A stretch of 64,000 nucleotides of DNA from JAURDE01 sp965365285 (GCA_965365285.1 CBDUBC010000002.1:32533-96532), one strand, 5' to 3'; shown: positions 1 to 8,650, counted from the stretch's first letter. The notes: a model not told the origin generated them from the letters alone. Numbers and translations are program-made.

Positions 1-1362
1 ACTTATGTTGACGTTATCGTTGAAGTACCTCAAACATGGGAAAAAGATAACAATAGAAATGCTATCAAGAGACTTACTTATGTTTACACTCTAGCTCTTG
101 ATAAAGATAACAAGATCGTTGGTGGTAAATGGATAAGTAAGAAAAGACCGGACTTTATTTGGAAAAGCGCAAAGCCAAAATTTCAAGGATTCTTTGCACC
201 ACTAAAAGAGATTTATGGTAAATCAGTTAGCTACCTCTATAAAGATCGAGTAAAAGAACTAAAAAAGATCATGCTTAATGAAGGCAAGAAAAACCTTAAC
301 GCGAAGAAGTTCATCGAAAATGTTAAAGGTGAAATTGCTCTTAATAAATTCAGAAATGGAGTTAAGACTCTTACTAGAGCTGAAGCTTTCATCAAAGAAA
401 CTGCTAAACTCGCAATGGAAAGAAAAATCAGAAAAGACTTCCTAAAGAAGAAACTTAAAGCTGGTGTTCGATCTACTTTCATCAAAAATAAGTTCCTTGA
501 TGAGCTTAAGAGACTTGAAAACCTTTCTAAGGTTAAAAAGGGAGCCAAGGCAACTGGTAAAGCAGCTCTTTTCATCAAAGGTCTTAAGACTGATGTAAAA
601 ATCACTAAAGCAAAAGAAGCTGTTAAGAATAAACTAAAAGCAGACTTCAATGCTAAGAAATTCGTTGATGGCGTAAAGAGTGAAGTAAGAAAAGATAAAG
701 CTCTCAAGAACCTTAAAAAATCTGCAAAAGCAGACTTTAACATGAAGAAATTCGTTGCAGTTACTAGCTCCGAAGCTAACAAAACTAGAGCTAAGAAAAC
801 AATGAAGAAACTTCCAGCTGCTGGTAAGTTCATTAAGAACATTAAAAAAGCTGTACTTGAGTCTAAGTTTGTAGCTGCTGGTAACACTGCAATCGCCTCT
901 ACAGAGCTTTCTAGACTAGAAGTTGAAGGTAGAGATCAAAGAGCTCTTAACAACAGATTTCTTGAGGAAGTAGCCAAAGGTAACGTAGTTATGGCCAAGA
1001 AACTGGCTGACGAAGGTGCTGAGATCTTCGCAAGAAACAACCAAGGTGAAACTGCTCTTATGATTACTCTTAAGACAGATAACTATGGAATGTTCCTCTA
1101 CCTAATCGGAAGAGATGCACTTCTTAAAAATATCAACGCTGTTGATAGAAAAGGTTATACTGCACTTGTTCACCTCGTACTTAATGACGGTATTAAAAGC
1201 CGACACAAAATTAAGTATGTTGAAGCTCTTATTTCAGTTGGTATAAATATCAATATTAAAGACAAGAGTGGAAAAACTGCTTACAGACATTCTCTTGATA
1301 GAGGGTACTTTAAAGAATTTACTCTAAATAGATTCTTTAAGAAAGCAGACGCTCAAAAATAG
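1..1362 (+). CDS. Transglutaminase-elicitor-like protein with Lys-rich repeats and C-terminal ankyrin repeats (5' truncated)
   Basis: The reading frame is open from the first base of the window, so the 5' end lies outside it; the first internal ATG at 271 is not the real start. The first 60 or so visible residues, including GGKWISKKRPDFIW, resemble the end of the transglutaminase-elicitor (TGase_elicitor) family known from predatory bacteria and oomycetes. A strongly basic middle region follows, with three copies of an F/LNxKKF(I/V) unit near 301, 646 and 736. The last 130 or so residues read as ankyrin repeats (NNQGETALMITL, DRKGYTALVHLV, DKSGKTAYRHSL). A strong terminator follows. The role is unknown; a secreted or protein-binding function is inference. 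The ankyrin call is firm, the elicitor call moderate. Confidence 0.7.
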   Translation, partial: TYVDVIVEVPQTWEKDNNRNAIKRLTYVYTLALDKDNKIVGGKWISKKRPDFIWKSAKPKFQGFFAPLKEIYGKSVSYLYKDRVKELKKIMLNEGKKNLNAKKFIENVKGEIALNKFRNGVKTLTRAEAFIKETAKLAMERKIRKDFLKKKLKAGVRSTFIKNKFLDELKRLENLSKVKKGAKATGKAALFIKGLKTDVKITKAKEAVKNKLKADFNAKKFVDGVKSEVRKDKALKNLKKSAKADFNMKKFVAVTSSEANKTRAKKTMKKLPAAGKFIKNIKKAVLESKFVAAGNTAIASTELSRLEVEGRDQRALNNRFLEEVAKGNVVMAKKLADEGAEIFARNNQGETALMITLKTDNYGMFLYLIGRDALLKNINAVDRKGYTALVHLVLNDGIKSRHKIKYVEALISVGININIKDKSGKTAYRHSLDRGYFKEFTLNRFFKKADAQK

Positions 1363-1371
1363 TCCTAGTTG

Positions 1372-1399
1372 GAAGGGGTCGAAAGGCCCCTTCTTTTTA
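1372..1399 (+). terminator. Rho-independent terminator after the ankyrin protein gene
   Basis: A 9-bp stem (GAAGGGGTC / GGCCCCTTC, with one G-T pair) closes a GAAA tetraloop and is followed by five T residues. It sits 9 bases after the stop codon of the plus-strand gene. Its last bases overlap the stop codon of the convergent PilZ gene. Confidence 0.85.
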
Positions 1400-2185
1400 G
1401 GTCTCCCCTTCCGTTGTTAACCCCAAGATAGAAAACAAGTCATTATTCTTATTCATCATTTTTACAAATGAATCTAGAATATCTCTTTGCTCTTCATTGA
1501 GATCGACAAGTTCAACGGAATATCTCTTCCCACCGTAAGGGTATCTTTCATCTTGGCCTGGCAATAGTTTCCTTTCTGATTTAATGGAGCCAGAGGTCAA
1601 AAGGTCTGATTTTTTAAGACCAGTAAGTCTTAGTTCTTCAAAATAAGTTCCTTTCTCAAAACTAATTCCACCTGATTTTCCAACTAAAAAAGAAAAGCCA
1701 TTTTCACCTATTTCAAAAACATTGAAACAATAGCTTTTACCATCTGATTCAAAGTTTAAGGTAATAGGTGACTCTACTCGAACTCGGGCCGATTTTCTTC
1801 GATCAAAAAAAACCAATTCTTCTGGTATGAGAAGTGAAAGTTCAGCACTATTAAGTTCAATTCCATGGATCTTTGTAGTGAAACTCATATGGACATCTGG
1901 ATCGACAAGAGAGATCTCCACATTATCCATATTTTTATTATTGATTTCCTCTTCAAGCTTTTCAAAAAATGCTTCATCTTCGACTTTGATTTTAAAGAAT
2001 TTTTTAGACTTGCACATGGACTTATATTTAAATTTAGATTTTTCTAATTTTTTAAGATGGTCCTTCTCGTAATAGTAAATTCCCTTTCCTATAAACACTA
2101 CACCATAAACTTTTTTGATACACTGAGAGCTGATTGTTGTAAGAATTTTTGCTCTTGAGAAAATCTTAATAAGTTTTAAGTTCAA
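1397..2185 (-). CDS. PilZ-domain protein
   Basis: A 262-residue protein. An N-terminal region of about 125 residues, possibly YcgR-like, precedes a PilZ domain that begins at DRRKSARVRV (around residue 128). That segment supplies the RxxxR motif that binds cyclic di-GMP in this family. The usual second motif (D/N)xSxxG is degenerate here (ENGFSFLVG), so ligand binding is uncertain. The start is a TTG codon preceded by a good Shine-Dalgarno sequence, AGGAAGG, about 5 bases upstream. It is convergent with the ankyrin protein gene and has its own promoter. A role in cyclic di-GMP controlled motility or surface behaviour is inferred from the family only. Confidence 0.7.
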   Translation of the reverse strand: MNLKLIKIFSRAKILTTISSQCIKKVYGVVFIGKGIYYYEKDHLKKLEKSKFKYKSMCKSKKFFKIKVEDEAFFEKLEEEINNKNMDNVEISLVDPDVHMSFTTKIHGIELNSAELSLLIPEELVFFDRRKSARVRVESPITLNFESDGKSYCFNVFEIGENGFSFLVGKSGGISFEKGTYFEELRLTGLKKSDLLTSGSIKSERKLLPGQDERYPYGGKRYSVELVDLNEEQRDILDSFVKMMNKNNDLFSILGLTTEGET

Positions 2186-2241
2186 TATAACCTTCCTAGG
2201 AAACTCGAGCTTGGTAAATCAGGAGATCATTCCCTTCTCTT

Positions 2242-2269
2242 ATTTTAACGAAAGACTTAGTTTTATCAA
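2242..2269 (-). promoter_or_regulatory. Sigma-70-like promoter of the PilZ gene
   Basis: On the minus strand, TTGATA (2264-2269) and TAAAAT (2242-2247) are separated by 16 bases. Each hexamer matches the consensus at 5 of 6 positions. The -10 box lies about 56 bases upstream of the TTG start. Prediction from sequence only. Confidence 0.45.
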
Positions 2270-2300
2270 ATTAAAGTGGTGATTATATTGACAGGAAAAA

Positions 2301-2375
2301 TGGTCGGAGCGATAGGATTTGAACCTACGACCCCTTGCTCCCAAAGCAAGTGCGCTACCCCTGCGCTACGCTCCG
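2301..2375 (-). tRNA. tRNA-Pro (anticodon UGG)
   Basis: Read on the minus strand this folds as a complete cloverleaf: acceptor stem CGGAGCG/CGCTCCG, a D arm with GCGC/GCGC, anticodon stem CTTGC/GCAAG with loop TTTGGGA (anticodon TGG), and a T arm with TTCAAAT. The 3' CCA is encoded, and a run of five T residues follows, so transcription may end right there. It lies 34 bases beyond the 3' end of rdgB and has its own promoter reaching back into rdgB. Confidence 0.95.
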
Positions 2376-2393
2376 ACATAGGTAAGAGTCCTA

Positions 2394-2422
2394 CTTATAG
2401 GTGATATTTTTAGTTTTGACAA
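2394..2422 (-). promoter_or_regulatory. Promoter of tRNA-Pro
   Basis: On the minus strand, TTGTCA (2417-2422) and TATAAG (2394-2399) are separated by exactly 17 bases, each 5 of 6 to consensus. The predicted transcription start lies about a dozen bases before the mature tRNA. The -35 box overlaps the last codons of rdgB. Confidence 0.6.
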
Positions 2423-3051
2423 TTTCTTTCATTAAAGAAATTAATAGCAAATTGAAGAGCTCTAGATCGATGGCTATAACGCTTTTTCCACTCTGATACC
2501 ATAGCAAGGGAGACCTCAGAGTAATCATCCTCATGTCCCATATTTATGGTACTTTGTGACAGCGCATCAATCTCATTTGGGTGAAAAACAGGATCATATC
2601 CAAACCCACCATCCCCTGCTTTTTGGCGAAGAATCTGTCCCTCGAGGCGTCCCTCGAAAAAATAAACCTCATCTGGGCTAAGATAAAAACATAAAACACA
2701 AATAAAATAAGCTGAGCGATTTTCTTCTTTCTCAAGCTTTTCAAGAAGAAGATCACATCTCTGCTCATCCGTTAATCCTTCTCCTCCAAAACGTGCCGAA
2801 AAAATTCCTAATTCCTCCGGAAGCGCTTCTACCACAAGACCAGAGTCATCTGAAAGAACGGGAATTTTAAACTCATCATAATAGGCCATGGCCTTGAGAT
2901 AGGCGTTTTCTTTAAAGGACTCTCCAGTCTCTTCAACCTCTAAAGTCTTTTCAGGTAGGGACACAGTCAGTTCACTAGTTCCCATTTCCAGGATTTCTTT
3001 AATCTCTTGAACCTTATGCTTATTACCTGATGCCAATTTAAATTGAATCAT
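2410..3051 (-). CDS. rdgB: XTP/dITP pyrophosphatase (HAM1/RdgB family)
   Basis: A 213-residue protein of normal family length. It hydrolyses non-canonical purine nucleoside triphosphates (dITP, XTP) to monophosphates and so keeps deaminated bases out of DNA. Visible family motifs are SGNKHKVQEI near the N-terminus (phosphate and substrate binding), SDDSGL around residue 67 (metal and catalytic acidic residues), GGFGYDPVF around residue 148, and SHRSRAL near the end. The ATG overlaps the stop codon of rph by 4 bases, so the two genes are translationally coupled, a common rph-rdgB pairing in bacteria. Confidence 0.93.
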   Translation of the reverse strand: MIQFKLASGNKHKVQEIKEILEMGTSELTVSLPEKTLEVEETGESFKENAYLKAMAYYDEFKIPVLSDDSGLVVEALPEELGIFSARFGGEGLTDEQRCDLLLEKLEKEENRSAYFICVLCFYLSPDEVYFFEGRLEGQILRQKAGDGGFGYDPVFHPNEIDALSQSTINMGHEDDYSEVSLAMVSEWKKRYSHRSRALQFAINFFNERNCQN

Positions 3052-3755
3052 TGAAGTACTTTTTCCTGCTCACTAAAAACAACCTCAAGAGCTTTGGAGG
3101 CACATTCCAGAAGGGCATCGAGTTGCTCTCTTGAGAAAGGATCCCCCTCTGCCGTTCCCTGGACTTCGATAAATTTTTTACTTTTGGTCATAACGACGTT
3201 AACGTCTGCTTCACAAGAGCTGTCTTCTTCATAATTAAGATCAGCTATAATTTTACCTTCTTTATCTATTCCTACGCTTAATGCACCTAATGGCTCTTTA
3301 AGAGGGCTCTCAGAGAGGAGACCATCTTGAACAAGTTTTTTAACGGCAAGTTCAAGAGCAACATAAGCACCAGAAATAGATGTTGTCCTTGTTCCCCCAT
3401 CGGCAACGAGTACATCACAATCTAGAGTGAGAGATCGCTCTCCTAATTTTTCAAGATCAACAACAGCTCGTAGACTTCTTCCAATTAGTCTCTGTATTTC
3501 TTGGGTTCTTCCTCCTGCTCCTTTTCTCTCTCTTCTGGAACGAGTGTGTGTAGAGCCAGGAAGCATAGAGTACTCAGCGGTAACCCATCCTTTTCCGCTA
3601 CCTTTAAGAAATGGTGGTACAGATTCCTCACAAGTCGCGGTAATATGAACCTTAGTATTTCCAAATTCGGCGAGAACGCTACCATGGGCATAAGGATTGA
3701 TGTCAGGCGTAAACTTGACCGTTCTAGGAGTGTCTCTTTTAATTAAATCTTTCAT
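3048..3755 (-). CDS. rph: Ribonuclease PH
   Basis: A 235-residue phosphorolytic 3'-5' exoribonuclease that trims the 3' ends of tRNA precursors. The RNase PH signature is clear: an N-terminal RDTPRTVKFTPDI segment, the central SRRERKGAGGRTQEIQRLIG segment with phosphate- and RNA-binding arginines, and the VLVADGGTRTTSISGAYVAL segment with the metal and phosphate site. It is the first gene of an rph-rdgB pair whose coding sequences overlap by 4 bases, and it is divergent from birA. Confidence 0.95.
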   Translation of the reverse strand: MKDLIKRDTPRTVKFTPDINPYAHGSVLAEFGNTKVHITATCEESVPPFLKGSGKGWVTAEYSMLPGSTHTRSRRERKGAGGRTQEIQRLIGRSLRAVVDLEKLGERSLTLDCDVLVADGGTRTTSISGAYVALELAVKKLVQDGLLSESPLKEPLGALSVGIDKEGKIIADLNYEEDSSCEADVNVVMTKSKKFIEVQGTAEGDPFSREQLDALLECASKALEVVFSEQEKVLQ

Positions 3756-3834
3756 GTTACCCTAATTCATTTTCACAATTGTATGTGGAATTGGTAATAC
3801 CCTATCACAACTGAATTGACCACAAGATATAGCA

Positions 3835-4488
3835 ATGCATTACAAATTCCTACCCTCATGTAAAACAACTCAAGAAGAAATCAAAACTCTTTTAAATGAG
3901 GATTCTAAAAAAGATTATCTGGTCGCCACAGCAGAGCAAACCCAAGGAAGAGGTAGACGAGGGCACGAGTGGGAGTTTTATGAGAACTCACTTGCCTTCT
4001 CTTTTAGTCTTACCCCTTCTCTTCCAATCACTCTCCACCCTCTTTTAGTTGGTGTTCGAATTTGTGATTTCTTTGGAGAAAACTTTGAAGTTGAACTCAC
4101 TCTCAAATGGCCTAACGACGTTATGACTACTCAAGGTCAAAAATGTGGAGGGATTATTTGTGAAGTTTATGGCCCCGAAAATATTATTGTTGGAGTAGGA
4201 CTAAACTTTTCCCCTAATCAATATGGTTTTATTCAAGGAATGAATATTACGGATCAATTTCAAAAAGATATTCCTCAAAAAATTTATGAATACATTCTAA
4301 ATGCCCCCCCTCTTACCGAAGTACAGTGCCGAGAAAAATGGCAAAACTACTGTCTTCATCTTAATCGAGGCGTTCGAATTGAAAAAGCGCTAGGGATTTT
4401 TAGGGGAGTAGGAAAACATGGTCAGGCCATTCTCTCTACTGAGCAGGGAGAAAAAGAAATTTATAGCGGCTCTCTTTTTATTCAATAG
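3835..4488 (+). CDS. birA: Biotin--[acetyl-CoA-carboxylase] ligase, short form without DNA-binding domain
   Basis: A 217-residue enzyme that activates biotin with ATP and attaches it to a lysine of biotin carboxyl carrier protein. The biotin-binding loop GRGRRGHEW (around residue 40), KWPNDV with the catalytic lysine (around residue 90) and KCGGIICE are all present. There is no N-terminal winged-helix domain, so it is a class I ligase that should not act as the bio repressor. No clear Shine-Dalgarno sequence precedes the ATG, and a GATATA element lies only 6-11 bases upstream, so a leaderless mRNA is possible. Its 3' end overlaps the convergent response-regulator gene by 11 bases. Confidence 0.9.
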   Translation: MHYKFLPSCKTTQEEIKTLLNEDSKKDYLVATAEQTQGRGRRGHEWEFYENSLAFSFSLTPSLPITLHPLLVGVRICDFFGENFEVELTLKWPNDVMTTQGQKCGGIICEVYGPENIIVGVGLNFSPNQYGFIQGMNITDQFQKDIPQKIYEYILNAPPLTEVQCREKWQNYCLHLNRGVRIEKALGIFRGVGKHGQAILSTEQGEKEIYSGSLFIQ

Positions 4489-5503
4489 AGCGTGAAATTT
4501 CTTGAAGCTCTTTTCTAATAAGGTTTTCAGCAAGATCTGGAATTACTTCCCAAGCCACTTTTTGAATTGTTTGTTCACAATATTTCTTAACAAGCTCTTC
4601 AATAATAGGGGTTACTTTTTCTCGAAGCTCAGTTTCAAAGTCCGCTGATAGAGGAGCGCTCACTTCAGCATGGACAGGATCCTCAGAGGCATCAGGATTG
4701 AACATTGGAGTCTTAGCCATAGCAGGTTCATCAAGTTTAAACTCGAATTCATCCTCAGAAATTTCTTCATCCGTCGTCCAAAAATCCTCAGGATTGGAAT
4801 CACTCGTAATATCATCTTCAAGTGTTGAAGAAGCATCTATTGGCACTTCTTCTTTCTCTACTTCCATCTCCTCAATCTCTTCAACATCATAAACTGAAAC
4901 TTCATTTACAGAAGAAGGTGCTTCTTCTTTTGATTCTAGGATAGGTGGGAGTTCCGTTGGTTCTGACTTTTTTTCTCCGATGACTCCAGGAACTTCCATG
5001 GCCCAGCCACTAATCTCTTTTGAGAGTTGATTTGGCTCAATATCGTATTCTTTATCGTCGATTTCATCTTCAACCTCTTCTGGCTGCGGAGCATCGACCA
5101 CCCATTGATCCTCTTCATCAACTTCCTCGACGATTTCTTTTGTCGATAATAGGGATCTTACTTTACTGATAAACTCCTTCGATTCAAACGGCTTTACAAC
5201 CTTGTCTTCAATAAAGGATTTCTTCATGAGATCTTCATCAATCGTATCAAATGTGCCAAGTAGTACCATAATAGAACTATTTGAACTGGACTCATGAACT
5301 CGCTTTGCTAGCTCATACCCCTTTGTTTCTTGAGAAAGATTAAAATCGAGAAGAACAAGATCGAAACTATCAGAAGAAAGAGTGTCCATAAGAGAGGCTT
5401 CATCTAAACACTCAACGATTTCAACAGGGTCATTTGCTAAAGTAATCTTTATGACCTTTTGAATCGTTACACTATCATCTGCTACTAGAATTTTTTGGGC
5501 CAC
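4478..5503 (-). CDS. Response regulator with acidic linker and conserved C-terminal helix
   Basis: About 341 residues. A receiver domain (1-120) has the acidic pocket ADDS, the phospho-acceptor Asp in VLLDFNL (about residue 53), a Thr in LLGTFD and the invariant Lys in VVKPF. A very acidic, low-complexity linker of about 150 residues follows. The C-terminal 50 residues, with VAWEVIPDLAENLIRKEL, form a helical module that I recall in receiver proteins of deltaproteobacteria and Bdellovibrio; similarity to RomR-type polarity proteins is only a guess. I place the start at the second of two nearby GTG codons (5503), because AAGGAGG sits 7 bases before it and only 1 base before the GTG at 5509. 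No output DNA-binding domain is present. Confidence 0.8.
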   Translation of the reverse strand: MAQKILVADDSVTIQKVIKITLANDPVEIVECLDEASLMDTLSSDSFDLVLLDFNLSQETKGYELAKRVHESSSNSSIMVLLGTFDTIDEDLMKKSFIEDKVVKPFESKEFISKVRSLLSTKEIVEEVDEEDQWVVDAPQPEEVEDEIDDKEYDIEPNQLSKEISGWAMEVPGVIGEKKSEPTELPPILESKEEAPSSVNEVSVYDVEEIEEMEVEKEEVPIDASSTLEDDITSDSNPEDFWTTDEEISEDEFEFKLDEPAMAKTPMFNPDASEDPVHAEVSAPLSADFETELREKVTPIIEELVKKYCEQTIQKVAWEVIPDLAENLIRKELQEISRSIE

Positions 5504-5545
5504 TCTCACCCCTCCTTCTTAATTGGACTCCTTAAATTTTCGCCT

Positions 5546-5551
5546 ATTATA
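5546..5551 (-). promoter_or_regulatory. Candidate -10 element in a small palindrome upstream of the response regulator
   Basis: A perfect TATAAT on the minus strand lies inside the 13-base palindrome GCCTATAATAGGC (5542-5554). I see no good -35 box at the usual distance. The palindrome could be an operator overlapping the promoter. Confidence 0.3.
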
Positions 5552-5596
5552 GGCATACAATCAATAGGCTAATACTTGAGAGTTCCACATAAGAAA

Positions 5597-6337
5597 TTAG
5601 AAGTGAAGAACCATAGCAGTTTGATTATCTAAGTTTCCCCTTTCATTATTGAGAGTAAATATAGAGTCAATAAAGCTTGAAAGGTCTTGGTACCCCTGAT
5701 TGAGGAGTCCAGCTATTTCCTTATCTTGAAGTCGATTACAAGCACCATCAGACATGAAAAGGATATAATCATTTTCTCTAAGCTTAACTTCTTGGATATC
5801 AATTAAAATATCATCAAAAAGTCCAAAGCCATTAGTCGGTAAAGTGAGTTGATAGTTTTTATAATTATCTTTTGATAGTTGCTCAAAATTTTGAGGTTTA
5901 GTTAATATCTGTATTTGACCTCGTCTTAATAAAAAACTTAAACAGTTCCCGATTGAAGCAATGGTAAGAATATTTTCAGCAAGCGCCCCAAAAACACCAG
6001 CGCTTCCCCCTCTTTTAGAAAAGTCTTTTTCTCTATTCTCATTTAAAAGACCTTTATGAGCATTATGAATAGCATTGATTAGCGCATTACCTTCAATAAG
6101 ATATTTAGAACTATAAAAAAAAGGGAGTGTACTATCAGGATCTTCTGCGATTTTAGTATAAAGCCTTTTGATCTGCTCACGGATATATTCAGAGGCTTTA
6201 TCACCAGCATTCGTTCCTCCAAATCCATCGAGAACTTGAAACACTTTATTTGTAAGATCTACATCTAAATTATCTTCATTTAAATTTAAATACGGACCCT
6301 GATTAGTTTTCGCCGCATATCTTTTTAGTCGAATCAT
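5597..6337 (-). CDS. PP2C-family serine/threonine protein phosphatase
   Basis: A 246-residue metal-dependent phosphatase. The PP2C motifs are in order: NEDN near residue 21, VLDGFGG around 35, RGGSAGVFGAL around 105, FMSDGA around 196 and DNQTAM near the C-terminus. The Asp residues of DGFGG, SDGA and DNQ would bind the two catalytic metals. There is no signal peptide or membrane segment, so it should be cytoplasmic. It starts 6 bases after the upstream FHA protein gene and ends a minus-strand run of FHA genes. The likely job is to reverse Ser/Thr phosphorylation read by those FHA domains. No kinase gene is in the window. Confidence 0.85.
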   Translation of the reverse strand: MIRLKRYAAKTNQGPYLNLNEDNLDVDLTNKVFQVLDGFGGTNAGDKASEYIREQIKRLYTKIAEDPDSTLPFFYSSKYLIEGNALINAIHNAHKGLLNENREKDFSKRGGSAGVFGALAENILTIASIGNCLSFLLRRGQIQILTKPQNFEQLSKDNYKNYQLTLPTNGFGLFDDILIDIQEVKLRENDYILFMSDGACNRLQDKEIAGLLNQGYQDLSSFIDSIFTLNNERGNLDNQTAMVLHF

Positions 6338-6343
6338 AATTAC

Positions 6344-8650
6344 CTACTCAATATACTCACTAAGCTTCTTAGTGGCTTTTTTATAATATTCGCTATCTGT
6401 CGGAGAAATTTGCTGAACCTCTTGAAATTTTTCTTTGGCATCTTCAAAAAGACTAAGGGATTCAGATATAATTGCGTGACGATAAATTTTCATTGCTCTA
6501 AAGTGTAGGAGCTCCTTAATTCTTCCCATCTCTTCGATAGCTTCAGCGTTGCCTGGATCATGAAACAATACCTTATTATAAATCTCATACGCCCCTTTCA
6601 AATCCTCCCCTTCTCCCAAGCTTCGAGCTTTTGCGAGGAGAGGGATAATTTGATCATTAAGATTTTGCTTCGATTCTTCGAGCATTTTTGTAGCTTCCTT
6701 AACCAAGTCTTCATCCATTGGTTGAATTTGAAGAAATTGTTGAAGCTTGATAATGGCCCGATACCAATCCTTTGCAAGATAAAATTTTCGAGATGGCGCG
6801 ATTTTCTCAACCATAGCTTTTCGTTCTGCAATTTTTCTTTGTTCTTCTTCCACTTTTCTTTTTTGTTCAGCCTCATAGGCCTCTATTTCAAGCTTCATTT
6901 GTGGAACATCATAGTTTTCAGGATCAAGCTTCATAATTTCGGAAAAGAGACTCTTTGCAAGTTCAAACTTCTTTTCATCAGTAGCGGCTCTCGCCCTTTT
7001 CACCATGTCCTGAACTCTTCTTTCTCTTTTCTTTCTTTCTATTTCTTCTTTTCGTTTTCGTTCGATCTCTTCTAGTTTTGCAAGCCCCTGCTTGGCTAGA
7101 CTGAAAATTTGTTTAGCATTTTTATAATCTTTAGTGATGTTAAAGATCTTTTGGATCTCGATTAGTGTCTCTCTATATTTCCCTGTTTGAAAGAGCTCTT
7201 TAGAAAGTAGATAACTTGCCTCTAAGAATTCTTGCTGCTCAGGAGTGAATTGAGGTGCTTCTTCTTTTTTCTTTCCGCCTTTTTCGATTTTTTTATTAGC
7301 CGCTATTTCTGCTTTCTTTGCCGCATCAGGCTTTTTTTCTTTTGGTGTTTCGGTATCCATAAAAAGGAGCAAGACGGCAAGAACCGCACCAATCATAATG
7401 GCCTTTTTCCTTTTAACAGGATCTGTTTTAATTTGTTGAAGAAGGCTTTGTTTACCACCACTAGTATTTTCTCCAAAGGCCCCTTCTTCCTCTCCACCCT
7501 CTTCATCATCAAAAGTCGTCGCGACTTCTACAATCTCTTCAATTTCAATTTCCTGGTTTTCTTCTACAGGCATTAACATATTTTTTTGTCGTGCCAAGAA
7601 ATCACTTGTAACCTTTAACGTAAAAAGAGTTTTACCAACTTGAAAGCTATCCCCATCTTTTAGCTCAACTTTTTTAACCTTTTGACCATTCATTAAGGTT
7701 CCATTACTAGAACCAAGATCTTCAATTACACAGTCAATTTTTGATTTGGTAATTTTAAGATGCTCAGAGGAAACTTCTGCATCATTGAGTAGAATCTGAC
7801 ACTTTTCCGGATCCCTCCCGACAAGGATTTCACCGTTTTCTAATAACATCTTTTCAAAAGGTGCCGCTTTCCCCTCAAGGTAGATATAGTACTCCGCTAA
7901 TTTAATTTCCTGTGTCGCCTCACTATTTCCCCCTCCAGTAGTAGATACGCCAAATCCACCTCCATCATCACCATCAGAGAATCCTCCATCATCTCCAAAG
8001 CCTCCGTCATCAAATCCGCCACCATCTCCGTCGGCTTCATTATTATCTGAATACTCATCTCCTTCCTCAGATTGAAAGTCTGTACTATACTCGTCCGTTT
8101 CTTGAGAGGACTCCTCATTAAAACTATTATCTCCAAACGGATCATCTTCATCTTTTTCTTCATTAGAATCTAATGAATCAAATTCATCCTCTGAAGCTTC
8201 TATCTCACCTTCTTCATTTTCTGCAGTGGTCTCCTGATCTTCCGATTGTTCTTCTTCTACAACTTCTTCTTCAGCAGATTTTTCTTCAACAACTTCCTCA
8301 TTTGGCGCAGGAGATTCTTGAGATGGAGTCGCCACAGGTAACTCCATTTCGGAAATATTTATTTCATATGGACCAATATTGATGAAATCAGACTCTTGGA
8401 GAACTTTTTCATCTTGGGCTATTCCATTAATTTTTAGCGAATTTAAAAGAGATGAGGTGTTTTTTATTTTATAAATACCGTTTTCAAAAAGGAGCTGAGC
8501 GTGCTCTCTGGAGACCTTTCGATCATCAAGACGAATAAAGCACTCACTTCCCCTACCGATAAAAAAAACGGCCGAGTTAGTACCCTCGGTGTACTCTCTA
8601 AAGTCTAAGGAGTAGACCTCTTGATTATTTTTGTAGACACTTAGCTTCAC
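6344..8650 (-). CDS. Membrane protein with two FHA domains and TPR-like helical repeats
   Basis: A 768-residue protein. The first FHA domain (1-100) contains IGRGSECFIRLDD and VSREHAQL; the second (about 250-350) contains LVGRDPEKCQILLND, VSSEHLKI and DLGSSNGTLMNG. Between them lies a very acidic linker ending in a Gly/Asp-rich stretch. A single membrane segment (AIMIGAVLAVLLLFM, about residue 418) is followed by charged coiled-coil and TPR-like repeats to the end. FHA domains bind phosphothreonine peptides, so the protein probably links phosphorylation to a membrane or periplasmic assembly. The start is GTG at 8650, overlapping the upstream FHA gene by 26 bases. Function beyond that is unknown. 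Confidence 0.8.
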   Translation of the reverse strand: MKLSVYKNNQEVYSLDFREYTEGTNSAVFFIGRGSECFIRLDDRKVSREHAQLLFENGIYKIKNTSSLLNSLKINGIAQDEKVLQESDFINIGPYEINISEMELPVATPSQESPAPNEEVVEEKSAEEEVVEEEQSEDQETTAENEEGEIEASEDEFDSLDSNEEKDEDDPFGDNSFNEESSQETDEYSTDFQSEEGDEYSDNNEADGDGGGFDDGGFGDDGGFSDGDDGGGFGVSTTGGGNSEATQEIKLAEYYIYLEGKAAPFEKMLLENGEILVGRDPEKCQILLNDAEVSSEHLKITKSKIDCVIEDLGSSNGTLMNGQKVKKVELKDGDSFQVGKTLFTLKVTSDFLARQKNMLMPVEENQEIEIEEIVEVATTFDDEEGGEEEGAFGENTSGGKQSLLQQIKTDPVKRKKAIMIGAVLAVLLLFMDTETPKEKKPDAAKKAEIAANKKIEKGGKKKEEAPQFTPEQQEFLEASYLLSKELFQTGKYRETLIEIQKIFNITKDYKNAKQIFSLAKQGLAKLEEIERKRKEEIERKKRERRVQDMVKRARAATDEKKFELAKSLFSEIMKLDPENYDVPQMKLEIEAYEAEQKRKVEEEQRKIAERKAMVEKIAPSRKFYLAKDWYRAIIKLQQFLQIQPMDEDLVKEATKMLEESKQNLNDQIIPLLAKARSLGEGEDLKGAYEIYNKVLFHDPGNAEAIEEMGRIKELLHFRAMKIYRHAIISESLSLFEDAKEKFQEVQQISPTDSEYYKKATKKLSEYIE

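Noticed and set aside
237..887. A 216-codon frame antisense to the Lys-rich repeat gene
   Set aside because: It is the mirror of the lysine-rich codons on the other strand, giving a Leu/Phe-rich translation; no ribosome site or promoter and the plus-strand frame is clearly coding.
6560..7075. A 171-codon frame antisense to the large FHA protein gene
   Set aside because: Mirror of Lys/Glu-rich coiled-coil codons; no supporting signals.
8030..8300. Repetitive purine/pyrimidine-rich tract in the FHA gene as a DNA repeat or recombination site
   Set aside because: It is explained by codons for Glu, Asp and Gly in an acidic protein linker.
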